64,000 nt of DNA, from positions 1 to 64,000 of the forward strand of contig DAORAL010000025.1 in the NCBI GenBank assembly GCA_035344155.1. The letters run 5' to 3'. The notes beneath the pieces are model-generated. The model was not told the origin of the DNA, did not search any database, and worked only from the letters and a program-made list of their open reading frames with translations. This document shows, one piece after another, positions 8,908 to 18,614 of the stretch. Each line of letters starts with the position of its first letter. The first letter of the stretch is position 1. Source of the DNA: UBA1845 sp002338715 (lineage in GTDB: Bacteria; Planctomycetota; Phycisphaerae; UBA1845). Both the position numbers and the translations under genes were made by a program.

Positions 8908-9564
8908 ATGTCTGAACAGGACAAATATCATCGGCGGCATTTCTTTCGCGAGAGTCTTGCGCGGTTGGCTTCTCCGCTTGCTGACTTTCTTGATAAGGAT
9001 TCGGACGAGTCAGCCGGGGCGACCGGCGAGGCGAGGCGGCTTACACGTCACCTGCCGCCGAAGCGCCCCTTGCGTCCACCGGGTGCGGTGCCTGAACTGG
9101 TCTTTGCCCGCACCTGCGACCATTCGGGTAAGTGCGTGGAGGCGTGTCCGGCCAACGCGATCCTGCTTTCGACCGACTATTCCGACGAGCCCACGCCGAT
9201 CATCAATGCCAGCATCACCGCGTGTGTGGTGTGCGACGGGTTGCAGTGCACCCACGTCTGCCCGTCCGGCGCCCTTCGCCCGCTGACGGCTCCTGATCAA
9301 ATCAACATGGGGCTGGCCCGGGTGAGTCCAACGGCTTGCGTTCGAAAGGACGAAGCCGACGACGCCGACAACCGCATCGAAGCCCCCGGTCAATCGGCTG
9401 ACGACTGCACGATCTGCGTGGATTTGTGTCCGCTGGGCGACAAAGCCCTTCGACTGGATGGAGCGGGACCGCCCATGGTCGACTATTCCGGTTGCGTTGG
9501 ATGCGGCGTCTGCGAACAGCACTGCCCCACCGACCCCAAAGCCATCGTGGTCGAACCCCGCTAG
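8908..9564 (+). CDS. 4Fe-4S ferredoxin-type protein, NapF/NapG-like
   Basis: A 218-residue iron-sulfur protein, probably an electron carrier to an unidentified partner. After an arginine-rich start (YHRRHFFRESLARL) there are four Cys-rich segments. The first, near residues 70-80, is CDHSGKCVEACP, with Ser where a Cys is usual. The second, near 105-118, is CVVCDGLQCTHVCP. The third, near 167-174, is CTICVDLCP with a shortened pattern. The fourth, near 195-205, is the canonical CVGCGVCEQHCP. The order resembles NapF/NapG/MauM-type ferredoxins, but no nitrate reductase genes are nearby. The start is the first Met after the palindromic repeat; no strong ribosome site is visible. The frame is open through the repeat, but that part looks non-coding. 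Confidence 0.85.
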   Translation: MSEQDKYHRRHFFRESLARLASPLADFLDKDSDESAGATGEARRLTRHLPPKRPLRPPGAVPELVFARTCDHSGKCVEACPANAILLSTDYSDEPTPIINASITACVVCDGLQCTHVCPSGALRPLTAPDQINMGLARVSPTACVRKDEADDADNRIEAPGQSADDCTICVDLCPLGDKALRLDGAGPPMVDYSGCVGCGVCEQHCPTDPKAIVVEPR

Positions 9565-9788
9565 CGGCTTGCACAGGCGTCCCAAACCTTGTCATTAAAG
9601 CGATATTCAAAGGTTTATGCCTTGGGCTTGTCGGATTACGCTTGAAAACAAGGCGAAACAGTTGTCAAGAAAGACCGATCCTCCTAAGATCGCCGCTTCG
9701 ATCGAACGCAGGACGTGCGTTCACCGCGTCTCGAGCCACAGTTGGTGGCGACGCAATCGCTTTAAGACATAAACAGAAGGAGTCTGTA

Positions 9789-11015
<1,227 letters not shown>

Positions 11016-11371
11016 GTTCGACGGTTGACGTCGCATTGGATCGTACGGGAATAAACTTCGCGCCGCCGGCTTGGGGCAACGGGTGACCATGCAGGGTATT
11101 GGGCATTTCGCCCCCACAGCCGCGCGATGTTTGATGACATTGAAGTGCTGTAGCTTGTGATTCATTCTGCAGGCATGCGCACCGATACAATAATGATGTG
11201 TGCCGCAACCGTCGCCCTGCAATGCAAATGGCGGTTGCGGTGGTGTTTGTGCTCGAATGTTCGAGCGGTCCCGTTCAGACCGGTTCATGGCCAGGTCCTC
11301 AACGCGCTTCGATTCCGCAAAGAATCGTCAGTCGTTTGGGAGTTCGCCACGGGCCTGTCAGGAGCCCAGCA
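11016..11371. other. Intergenic region, no gene seen
   Basis: A 356-base gap between metK and rnc on the same strand. The rnc frame is open across part of it, but the region lacks RNase III homology and a good ribosome site appears only just before 11372. No terminator with a T-run is visible after metK, so transcription may continue into rnc. Confidence 0.45.
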
Positions 11372-12073
11372 GTGCCTCAATCCGAATTGCTGAACCGCGC
11401 CCAGGAGCTTGCGGGCCATCGGTTCACCGACATCGACCTGCTCGTGTCAGCTGTTACCCATGCCTCCCTGGCGCAAAGTCGCCTGACCAGCAACGAACGC
11501 CTTGAGTTCCTGGGCGATGCGGTGCTCGGTCTGATCACGTGCGAAGAACTCTTCCGGCGTTATCCCGATAAGCTCGAAGGCGAAATGACCAAGGTCAAGT
11601 CCGTGGTGGTCTCGCGGAAGGTTTGCGCGAAGATCGCCGATGACATCGGCCTCAGCGATCTGCTGCGTTTGGGCAAGGGCATGACCGAAGGAAACGTGAT
11701 TCCCTCGTCAGTGCGGGCGGGCGTGTTTGAAGCGTTCATCGCGGCGCTGTACCTCGATGCCGGAATGGAAGTGACTCGCGAGTTTCTGATTCCTCGACTG
11801 ACGCGATACATCGAACGCACCGTCAAGTCGAAGAACATGGAGAACTACAAATCAACGCTTCAGCAGTACGCCCAGAAGCAACTCAACGCCACGCCACGCT
11901 ACGAATCGCTCGATGAAAAAGGGCCCGATCACAGCAAGTGTTTTGAAGTGGCGGTCGTGATTCAAGCGCGCCGCTTTCAAAGCGCCTGGGCGCCCAACAA
12001 GAAAGAAGCCGAGCAGCAAGCCGCCCTGCTCGCGTTGAAAGAACTCAACCTCATCAGCGACGGCGAAGCGTAA
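11372..12073 (+). CDS. rnc: Ribonuclease III
   Basis: Double-strand-specific endoribonuclease for rRNA processing and mRNA turnover. The 233-residue protein has the catalytic signature ERLEFLGDAVLGL near residue 40, a second acidic cluster in the helix near 115-120, and a C-terminal double-stranded RNA binding domain from about 155 (NYKSTLQQYAQ to KKEAEQQAALLAL). Start GTG at 11372 is chosen because CAGGAG lies seven bases upstream and the length then matches the family. The frame runs open to 11198 but that extension is unlike any RNase III. Spacing and direction would allow transcription from metK or from its own promoter in the gap. Confidence 0.95.
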   Translation: MPQSELLNRAQELAGHRFTDIDLLVSAVTHASLAQSRLTSNERLEFLGDAVLGLITCEELFRRYPDKLEGEMTKVKSVVVSRKVCAKIADDIGLSDLLRLGKGMTEGNVIPSSVRAGVFEAFIAALYLDAGMEVTREFLIPRLTRYIERTVKSKNMENYKSTLQQYAQKQLNATPRYESLDEKGPDHSKCFEVAVVIQARRFQSAWAPNKKEAEQQAALLALKELNLISDGEA

Positions 12074-12100
12074 TCACTCGCGTTTCGCAACAACCGCGCA

Positions 12101-12138
12101 TAAAAAACCCGCCCACATCATCGATGATGCAGGCGGGT
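12101..12138 (-). terminator. Intrinsic terminator for the minus-strand gene at 12203
   Basis: On the minus strand a GC-rich stem GGCGGGT/ACCCGCC (12132-12138 paired with 12107-12113) encloses the palindrome CATCATCGATGATG and is followed directly by six T (12102-12107). It lies 65 bases past the stop of the coiled-coil gene. The hairpin also sits just after rnc on the plus strand, but without T there. Confidence 0.8.
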
Positions 12139-12202
12139 ATCGGCGTGACTTTGTGATGACTGCGACGAGATTTTTTCAAACCTCGGCAATCATCGAATGT
12201 CG

Positions 12203-12481
12203 CTATTCCATATCCTGATCGTTCTTGTTTCCTTCTTCGAGGATCTTGCGCATCTGCACGTTCTCGCGACGCGTGGCTTCAAGATCAAAGAGGAGATACT
12301 TGATTGACAGGCGGAGGAAATCAATGCTTTCGTGCAGATTGGACACGGTCTGCTTGAGCTTCTGGTGACGCTCACGCGTCTCTTCTGCCAGAACCTGCAA
12401 CTTCTCACGATCGTCGACCGGCAGCGTCCCAATTTCTGCAACCAACTCAGCAAGCTTCTTCTGGAAAGTGTTATCGTTCAT
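12203..12481 (-). CDS. Small coiled-coil protein, 92 aa
   Basis: A short soluble protein dominated by helix-forming residues. Heptad-like hydrophobic spacing runs through LAEETRERHQKLKQTVSNLHESIDF and on to LLFDLEATRRENVQM, suggesting a dimeric coiled coil. No enzyme motif, signal peptide or DNA-binding motif is recognised. The ATG at 12481 has AGGAGG ten bases upstream. The open frame extends to 12607, but that part has no homology-like character. A clear terminator follows. Role unknown; such small coiled-coil proteins often act as adaptors, which is only a guess here. Confidence 0.75.
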   Translation of the reverse strand: MNDNTFQKKLAELVAEIGTLPVDDREKLQVLAEETRERHQKLKQTVSNLHESIDFLRLSIKYLLFDLEATRRENVQMRKILEEGNKNDQDME

Positions 12482-13193
12482 GTTCTTTGCGCCTCCTAGG
12501 GCCGTCGCCAACTGCGACGAGTGTTTGATTGTACGTCGGGTCACTCCCAACGTTCCACTGGCAGCGAACGGCAACGGCTGCTCTTCTCGTGGAATACCCT
12601 TCTGCAAGATTGAATGGCACCGAACGGCACAATCCTTTCAAGAATCCATAAACTTTTAAATAACAACATGTTACAGAGGCTACTGCGGCCGCCCGGGCTG
12701 GCGATTCCAGGTCGGAATGCGCGATCGTGTTGATTCCAGGCAACATGAGTTCTTACGTTTTATTGTTTTGTGCGCGCCAACTCTTTGAATCGAATGAAGT
12801 TAGAACACGGTGAGGTTTGACGACAACGCGTTGGTCGCCCAGGCGAAACCCTGCATCATCGTGACGCCGTATCGACCTGTTCAACAAGCCTGCCCGCAAT
12901 GCTGACTGATCATGAAATTATCGGAACCGGCGGTGTCGCGGCGCGCTTGGGAAACAACTTGGGAAACAAACAGGCCGAAACAGGACGTTTTCGAAATCGA
13001 CCGTCGGAGGCGAGACTATGGCGGTCTTAATACAAGCGTAGCGTTCTGCTCGTCCACCCTTCACAGCAAGGGCGCCCGTACTCACTTGGATTGAATTCGT
13101 TCTGCTCCTGGATTCCCGCCTCCGCGGGAATGACGACGCTGTCGCGCCGCTGCGTTTGGACTCAAGGTGTTTTTAGCCGCCTCAATCGGGCGC
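12482..13193. other. Intergenic region with one palindromic repeat
   Basis: About 700 bases between the minus-strand coiled-coil gene and the terminator of the next minus-strand gene. Open frames are short and without ribosome sites. The only clear structure is the palindromic repeat at 13106-13136. The promoter of the coiled-coil gene should lie near 12500-12650 but was not identified. Confidence 0.5.
13106..13136. repeat. Dispersed-type palindrome (ATTCCCGC/GCGGGAAT)
   Basis: ATTCCCGC at 13112-13119 pairs perfectly with GCGGGAAT at 13124-13131 around a four-base loop, within a CTGGATTCCCGC...GGGAATGACG context. This is the sequence type of short intergenic palindromes found in many bacteria, recalled from general knowledge. 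Only one copy is present in this window, so local repetition cannot be shown. Confidence 0.55.
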
Positions 13194-13232
13194 AAAAAAA
13201 AGCACCGCCGAAGGAAAACCCTTCAGCGGTGC
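13194..13232 (-). terminator. Intrinsic terminator for the DUF1573-thioredoxin gene
   Basis: GCACCGCCGAAGG (13202-13214) pairs with CCTTCAGCGGTGC (13220-13232) at 12 of 13 positions, leaving a five-base loop. Read on the minus strand it is followed by a run of eight T (13194-13201). It lies about 50 bases beyond the stop of the gene at 13284. Confidence 0.85.
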
Positions 13233-13283
13233 CATTGATGCTTTTGATGTCAGTTCGGACGGCTACAGGCGATGACTCAACCT

Positions 13284-15074
13284 TTATTCATCCTTGCCTG
13301 ACTCAGCTTCGGGTGCGTCTTTCTTTTCGGGTGTTCCCGGCTGAACTTCATTGCTCTTGATCGTTACGGGGCGAACGTCGTCGCGGCCTTTGCTTCCAAC
13401 GACCTTGGACTGCTTGACTTCAAGATTGGCCATCCCCTTGCTCCCAACCTTGGTTCGGGAGGCAACGTTGGCGTTTGCAACGTGCCCGGCATCAGTCAGC
13501 TTCTTGCCGGCGAGCAAATCGTCGATTTCCTTGGCCAGTTCTTTTTCAAACCCGGCTTTCGCACCGACATGCACTGCTTCCACGGTACCGGTCTGTCCGA
13601 CGACAAACATCGTCGGGAAGCTCGTGACCTTGAATGGGCGGCCCGCTTTCTTCTCCGAATCGAGAATCAACGGCATGCTGAGTTTCATGTCTTTGTAGTG
13701 CTGGAGGGTCTGCTCTTCGGTGCGGCCACGGCGACCGGTGCGATCGTCGAGGTTGATCGCGTAGATCTTGGCTTTCTTTCCGGAGGCCTGCAATTGCTTG
13801 TGCAGTTCCTCGACTTCGGGCAGCGCCTTCTTGCAGAACCCACACCATGATGCATAGAAGAACAGGACGTCGACCTCGTCCGAGGTTCCGCCAATATTCA
13901 CTTCGTCACCGGCGACGGTCTTGAACTTTCCGGTCGGTGCGGCTTGCCCGAGCATTTCCGTTGCCGGACGACGTGGCGTTCTGGAGCGCTGTTCGGTCGC
14001 CACAATCGGAACCTCAAGCTTCGGAGTTTCCTTGTCGTCGGTGTTGAGAACAATCGAGACACCGTCTTTCGGAGGTGCATAGTTCGCCGGGATCGTCACC
14101 GTAATCTCATAGCTTCGGCCTTCCTGGTACGTCTTTACTTCAGTCAGCAGTTGCTCTGAATCGGCGCTCGACGTGACGCTGAGCAGATTGACCGGATCGT
14201 CACCATTGTTGGTGAAGCGGAGCCGGCGCTTCGACTGCGTCTTGGCACCCAACGCAACACGGAGATTGTCCGGACGAAGTTCGAGACGCTGCGGAACCAA
14301 CGCCAAACACGTCACCTGGATTTCCTTCTGCTGCGGGTGGTTCGTGAGCAACTTGATCATGTGACGGTTGTTGCCACTGTTGTATGGCGGCTGGGCGGTC
14401 ACCGTCAGTTCGTATTCTTTACCGGGAACAACTTCCGAGAGTTCAGCCTTGAAGCAACCTTCGCTGGCGTCGCTGGCGAGCTTGATGTCGAGATTCTCAC
14501 CGGTGTTGTTCAAAACCTTGAGGGTCTTGGTGGAAACGGAGTCTGGTTTAAGCCGCCCAAACGTCGCGGCGCTCGGCGTGACTTCGACAAAGTGCTGAAC
14601 TTCACCGACGAGTTTGAGCGTGAGCGACTCGTGGGCGGGATCGTTCGTTGAGACAGTGATGGCTTTGGTGAAGTTACCGTGGAGTTTCTTGGTGTTTAGG
14701 CCAAAGCTGAATTCGCCGGTTTGTCCTGGGGCGATCTCATCGGGATGCTTGCCCTTCTTGGTGCAACCGCATGCGGGCTTGACCTTGGTGATCTTCAAGA
14801 CTTCCGATCCGGTGTTCTTGATCTGAAATGTGTGCTTGAGATCTTCACCGGTCCAGATCTTTCCAAAATCGTGGGTCGCATCGAGTGGTGTTGCCACCGG
14901 TCCGCTGCCCGATTTTTCGACGGCTTTTTCTCCCGCTTTGGGAGCGCTCTCGTCGGCGGTCTGTGCCGTCGCGACGCCTGCAAACAGAAACGTGACTGCG
15001 AGTCCCATCGCAATGGTTCTGGTCAGTCGAAAAGAGGAAGCTCCAAGCCCTTCCTTAAGTGAAACGCAATTCAT
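13284..15074 (-). CDS. Exported DUF1573 protein fused to a TlpA-like thioredoxin domain
   Basis: A secreted or periplasmic protein of about 596 residues. It begins with a signal peptide (hydrophobic core MGLAVTFLFAGVATA). Two or three immunoglobulin-like DUF1573 modules follow; the first has the signature ACGCTKKGKHPDEIAPG, and the second begins near VEVTPSAATFGRLKPD. The last third is a redoxin with the active site WCGFCK near residue 408, a cis-Pro-containing SFPTMF segment and a charged tail. The CxxC suggests thiol-disulfide exchange outside the cytoplasm, with the DUF1573 part as an adhesive or scaffold arm (inference). The ATG at 15074 has GGAG six bases upstream; another ATG at 15080 is possible. 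Its own terminator follows the gene. Confidence 0.88.
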   Translation of the reverse strand: MNCVSLKEGLGASSFRLTRTIAMGLAVTFLFAGVATAQTADESAPKAGEKAVEKSGSGPVATPLDATHDFGKIWTGEDLKHTFQIKNTGSEVLKITKVKPACGCTKKGKHPDEIAPGQTGEFSFGLNTKKLHGNFTKAITVSTNDPAHESLTLKLVGEVQHFVEVTPSAATFGRLKPDSVSTKTLKVLNNTGENLDIKLASDASEGCFKAELSEVVPGKEYELTVTAQPPYNSGNNRHMIKLLTNHPQQKEIQVTCLALVPQRLELRPDNLRVALGAKTQSKRRLRFTNNGDDPVNLLSVTSSADSEQLLTEVKTYQEGRSYEITVTIPANYAPPKDGVSIVLNTDDKETPKLEVPIVATEQRSRTPRRPATEMLGQAAPTGKFKTVAGDEVNIGGTSDEVDVLFFYASWCGFCKKALPEVEELHKQLQASGKKAKIYAINLDDRTGRRGRTEEQTLQHYKDMKLSMPLILDSEKKAGRPFKVTSFPTMFVVGQTGTVEAVHVGAKAGFEKELAKEIDDLLAGKKLTDAGHVANANVASRTKVGSKGMANLEVKQSKVVGSKGRDDVRPVTIKSNEVQPGTPEKKDAPEAESGKDE

Positions 15075-15675
15075 GGTCATCTCCAATTACCCTTTGATAG
15101 CCCAAGGTTTTCTAATCTGTTGTCTTTGTATGTGTCTTAATATGACGAACGCATGATCATCGATGGAACGCCCATGCTTCTGCATCCCGTGCAAGGACCC
15201 TGCGGTCCTCGAAAATGCCAATCACCACGCATCTTGAAACGGTGAATCTCTCTTATATTCAATCGGTTAAGAACCGATCAACCCTGCTAGGATGTTCGCA
15301 CTTCCGCATGGGAATGGCAATGCACGAACGTGTAACGAATACCCGCCCCAGCCACACCGACAACGCACAGAAACCCTTTATTCCCAGTCATTTTGAGTTG
15401 GCCAAACCGTTACTGACCAATCGGTTGGGGGGTTCGCCGCGTAGTAACGGGCATGTAACTTCGGCGTGACAACCGACAGCGGCAATGGACCCCGTCAAAC
15501 CATCGGAGGGCAGACCGAATGAACTGCCTCCTTGAATTCACAAAGCCAACAGCGCACCTTATCATGTTCCAAGCAGCCGCACCGCGCTTTGGGCCATCTC
15601 GCCATCTCAGCGGTATGGACGATTCGGCGGATACTGGACGATTCTTCTGTTTGATCTCAGCGGACGAGGTGATTC
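15075..15675. other. Divergent intergenic region, no gene seen
   Basis: About 600 bases between the divergent DUF1573 and OPT transporter genes. A small hairpin AGGACC/GGTCCT at 15194-15209 has no T-run. Promoters for both genes are expected here but no confident -35/-10 pair was found. Long open frames reaching into the transporter gene are shadows. Confidence 0.45.
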
Positions 15676-18606
15676 ATGGGCAACGGGCGCGAATTTACGC
15701 TGCTGTCGGTCATTCTAGGCGTCATTATCGGCGTCCTCTTTGGCGCGGCGAACGCGTTTCTGGGCCTCAAGGTCGGGATGACGGTCAGCGCATCGATCCC
15801 TGCAGCCGTCATCTCGATGGGCGTTCTGCGATCCATCTTTCGGCGAAACAGCATACTCGAGAACAACATCGTCCAGACCATCGGGTCGGCTGGTACGTCG
15901 GTGGCGAGCGGGATTGTCTTTACCGTTCCTGCCCTCTTCATCATGGGACTGTCGCCGGACTACTGGACCATCGCGGCATGGGCTGCGATCGGTGGGACGT
16001 TGGGCGTGCTCTTTATGATCCCGCTCCGTCACTACCTGATTGTCAAAGAACACGAGAATCTAAAGTACCCGGAAGGGCTCGCCTGCGCCGAAGTGTTGGA
16101 AGCCGGTCAGAAAGGCGGCGGGTTGGCGAAGACCGTCTTCTGGGGATTGGGGATCAGTTTCGTGTATTCGTTCCTGCGCGATCTTGGTTTCTGGCGACCG
16201 GTGGCGTCGGTTGCGATACCGCAACTTCGCACGAAGGCCACGCTCGATGCGTCACCGGCGCTGTTGGGCGTGGGATACATCATCGGCCCGCGTATCTCGG
16301 CGTACATGCTCGCGGGGGCAGTGCTTGGCTGGTATGTGCTGATTCCCAGTTTGTCATTTTTCGGCAGCGAACCTTTTGGCCCCATCCTTGAGGACTCGGC
16401 GATTTCGGTCCCGGTCATTGAAAAGTCCGAATCGTGCAATCAGTTCTACGTCATCCCCGAAGGACGCAACACGACCAACGTGACGGCGCTTCTCTGCATC
16501 AAAGCCACCAAGCCGCTCGACTCCACCAGCAACGGCATGCGCATCACCATGCCCGAAGAATTCGACCTGACCAATGCCCAGGTCGCGGGCGTGACGGCAG
16601 GCGATTTCGTTTACAAACCGCGGCAACGACTCGATGGACAGACACTGACGCTCGATTTGTTTCGACCGTCACTCGACAAAACCGCCAGCGCGATTCAACC
16701 GGGACGCATTTCGATCGTCATTCATGGCATCGACAATCCGTCGAATGTCTCAACGCAGCCGACAGTCACAACCTTTAAGTCGCCGGAAGAAAATATTGAA
16801 ACGTTCGAACTGAGCGATGCGATTTACGTCCCCGATGGCGAAACGCTCGTTCAGTCGTGCACCGAACCTGGTGAACGGCAGATTACCGCGATCATCACCT
16901 ACGAAGTCAGTCAGGACATCATCAACAACCGCGAACGAATCGCCTTCGACTTGGCCAATCGGTTCGAATATGGGTACACCGATCCAAAGTCGTACGAAAG
17001 CCACGACGTCAGCGTCGTCAGCGTTTTCGACGGCACGACCGTATTTTCTGCCGACGCCAGCGTATTTGAAAACAGCCACAAAGACTTGCCGGCGAAACTC
17101 GACCGACCGCTGCTGATGACGTCGAATTACACCCCTCGCCCCAAACCTGATGCGGTCCTTCGCGGCGGTATCGTCGCGGTCGTCCTGCACGGATTGGTGA
17201 ACGCAAAAACGCCGCCAGCCGACGATCATTTCGATGCGTTCACCATTTCATCACCAGGAACAATCTTCCCCGCGAGCAAAGCCATCGCAGAAATGGGGCC
17301 GGATGAAATCCACAAGAACTTCATCAAGTATATTGGCGCGGGGGCTGTCGCGATTGGCGGATTGCTTTCACTGTTCAAGAGTTTTCCGACGATCATCGGA
17401 TCGCTTTGGCATCTGTTCCTCGCAATGTTTGCACCCAGCGGATCGAAGGAACGGACCACGCGCGATCTGCCGTTCATACTCGTGGCTGGCGGCGTTGTCG
17501 CGATCGCTGCGATCATGTGGAAGTTGCCCGAACTGAAAGCCGGTTGGCAGGGTACGGTGTTGGTCTGCGTGTTTGGATTTTTCTTCGTGACCGTGTCGTC
17601 GCGGCTTGTGGGTTTGATCGGCAGCAGTTCCAACCCCACGTCGGGCATGACCATCGCGACGCTTCTTGGAACGTCGCTGCTCTTTTTCTACTTTGTGCCT
17701 GACCTAGCCGACGTGAAGTTCACCGCCCTCTCAGTCGGTGCGATGGTGTGCGTGGCCATCTCGGTGTCGGGCGATGTCTCGCAGGATTTAAAAACCGGAT
17801 ATCTCGTTCAGGGAACGCCGTGGAAACAGCAGATCGGCGAGATCATCGGCGTGTTGACGGCCGCAGTTTGTGTCGCGGGCGTGATCTTTGTACTGCACAA
17901 AGGTTACGGATTTACCGACGACCGCCCCAACAAGCTCAACGCACCGCAGGCGAACCTGATGGCCATCCTGCTCAACGGCGTATTCGATCAAAATCTGCCA
18001 TGGCTCTTTATCGGCATCGGTGTGGCGGCTGGTCTGGTTGTCGAGTTTTTGGGGATCGGCTGCCTGCCGTTCGCGGTCGGGCTCTATCTTCCGCTCGAAC
18101 TTTCGACGCCGGTCATGATCGGTGGTTTGATTCGACTCGTCGTCGACTTGGTTCATCGCGAACCCGATCCCGACAGTCATGATGCGGGCGTGCTAGCCGC
18201 CTCCGGTTTCGTAGCGGGTGAAGGTTTGTTGGGCGTTGCGTTTGGCGGCGTCACCGCGTTTTGCGCATGGATGTGGCCGCACCGCGACATGACGCCGCAC
18301 GACCTCGCCCCCGCGGTTTTGGAATACGTCGACCTCGACGTGCACTACACGTTCACGGATTTCTGGTATCGCCTGCTGCCGCTTGCTCCCTACGCGCTCA
18401 TCGTACTGTGGCTATTCTTCGTCGCACTAAGGCGTGCAATTCCCGAACCGCCACCTCCACCGCCCGAGCCATACCCCCAGCCGGATGTCTCATACAAACA
18501 TCGGCTGCCGGCATTCAACCCGGGTTCGGAGAGCAAACCGGCACCGATCCAAATGCCGCCTCAGTCGCATCCGGGCGATATGCCTCGCTACCCGGGCGCG
18601 CATTAG
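15676..18606 (+). CDS. OPT-family oligopeptide/metal-chelate transporter with large inserted domain
   Basis: Inner-membrane transporter of the OPT superfamily, which takes up peptides or metal chelates by proton symport. The N-terminus (ILGVIIGVLFGAANAFLGLKVGMTVSASIPAAV) and later membrane blocks (KYIGAGAVAIGGL, NPTSGMTIATLLGTSLL, AFGGVTAFCAW) are typical. At 976 residues it is far longer than the usual 550-700. The excess is a soluble stretch of about 300 residues, roughly 235-535. It is rich in Thr, Asp and beta-type sequence and lies between two hydrophobic segments. It ends just before MGPDEIHKNFIKYIGAG, where normal OPT proteins continue. A proline-rich tail closes the protein. The start has GAGGTG five bases upstream. 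The insert could be an extracytoplasmic binding domain (inference). Confidence 0.9.
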   Translation: MGNGREFTLLSVILGVIIGVLFGAANAFLGLKVGMTVSASIPAAVISMGVLRSIFRRNSILENNIVQTIGSAGTSVASGIVFTVPALFIMGLSPDYWTIAAWAAIGGTLGVLFMIPLRHYLIVKEHENLKYPEGLACAEVLEAGQKGGGLAKTVFWGLGISFVYSFLRDLGFWRPVASVAIPQLRTKATLDASPALLGVGYIIGPRISAYMLAGAVLGWYVLIPSLSFFGSEPFGPILEDSAISVPVIEKSESCNQFYVIPEGRNTTNVTALLCIKATKPLDSTSNGMRITMPEEFDLTNAQVAGVTAGDFVYKPRQRLDGQTLTLDLFRPSLDKTASAIQPGRISIVIHGIDNPSNVSTQPTVTTFKSPEENIETFELSDAIYVPDGETLVQSCTEPGERQITAIITYEVSQDIINNRERIAFDLANRFEYGYTDPKSYESHDVSVVSVFDGTTVFSADASVFENSHKDLPAKLDRPLLMTSNYTPRPKPDAVLRGGIVAVVLHGLVNAKTPPADDHFDAFTISSPGTIFPASKAIAEMGPDEIHKNFIKYIGAGAVAIGGLLSLFKSFPTIIGSLWHLFLAMFAPSGSKERTTRDLPFILVAGGVVAIAAIMWKLPELKAGWQGTVLVCVFGFFFVTVSSRLVGLIGSSSNPTSGMTIATLLGTSLLFFYFVPDLADVKFTALSVGAMVCVAISVSGDVSQDLKTGYLVQGTPWKQQIGEIIGVLTAAVCVAGVIFVLHKGYGFTDDRPNKLNAPQANLMAILLNGVFDQNLPWLFIGIGVAAGLVVEFLGIGCLPFAVGLYLPLELSTPVMIGGLIRLVVDLVHREPDPDSHDAGVLAASGFVAGEGLLGVAFGGVTAFCAWMWPHRDMTPHDLAPAVLEYVDLDVHYTFTDFWYRLLPLAPYALIVLWLFFVALRRAIPEPPPPPPEPYPQPDVSYKHRLPAFNPGSESKPAPIQMPPQSHPGDMPRYPGAH

Positions 18607-18614
18607 GTGCTCGG

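Noticed and set aside
9565..9788. SAM riboswitch upstream of metK
   Set aside because: No SAM-I, SAM-II or SMK-type conserved core could be recognised in the 224-base leader; a covariance search would be needed.
15194..15209. AGGACC/GGTCCT hairpin
   Set aside because: Short stem without T-run in the middle of a divergent promoter region; likely chance.
15519..16391. Open frame of 290 codons overlapping the OPT gene start
   Set aside because: Arg/Gly-rich product in a shifted frame of the transporter; no ribosome site.
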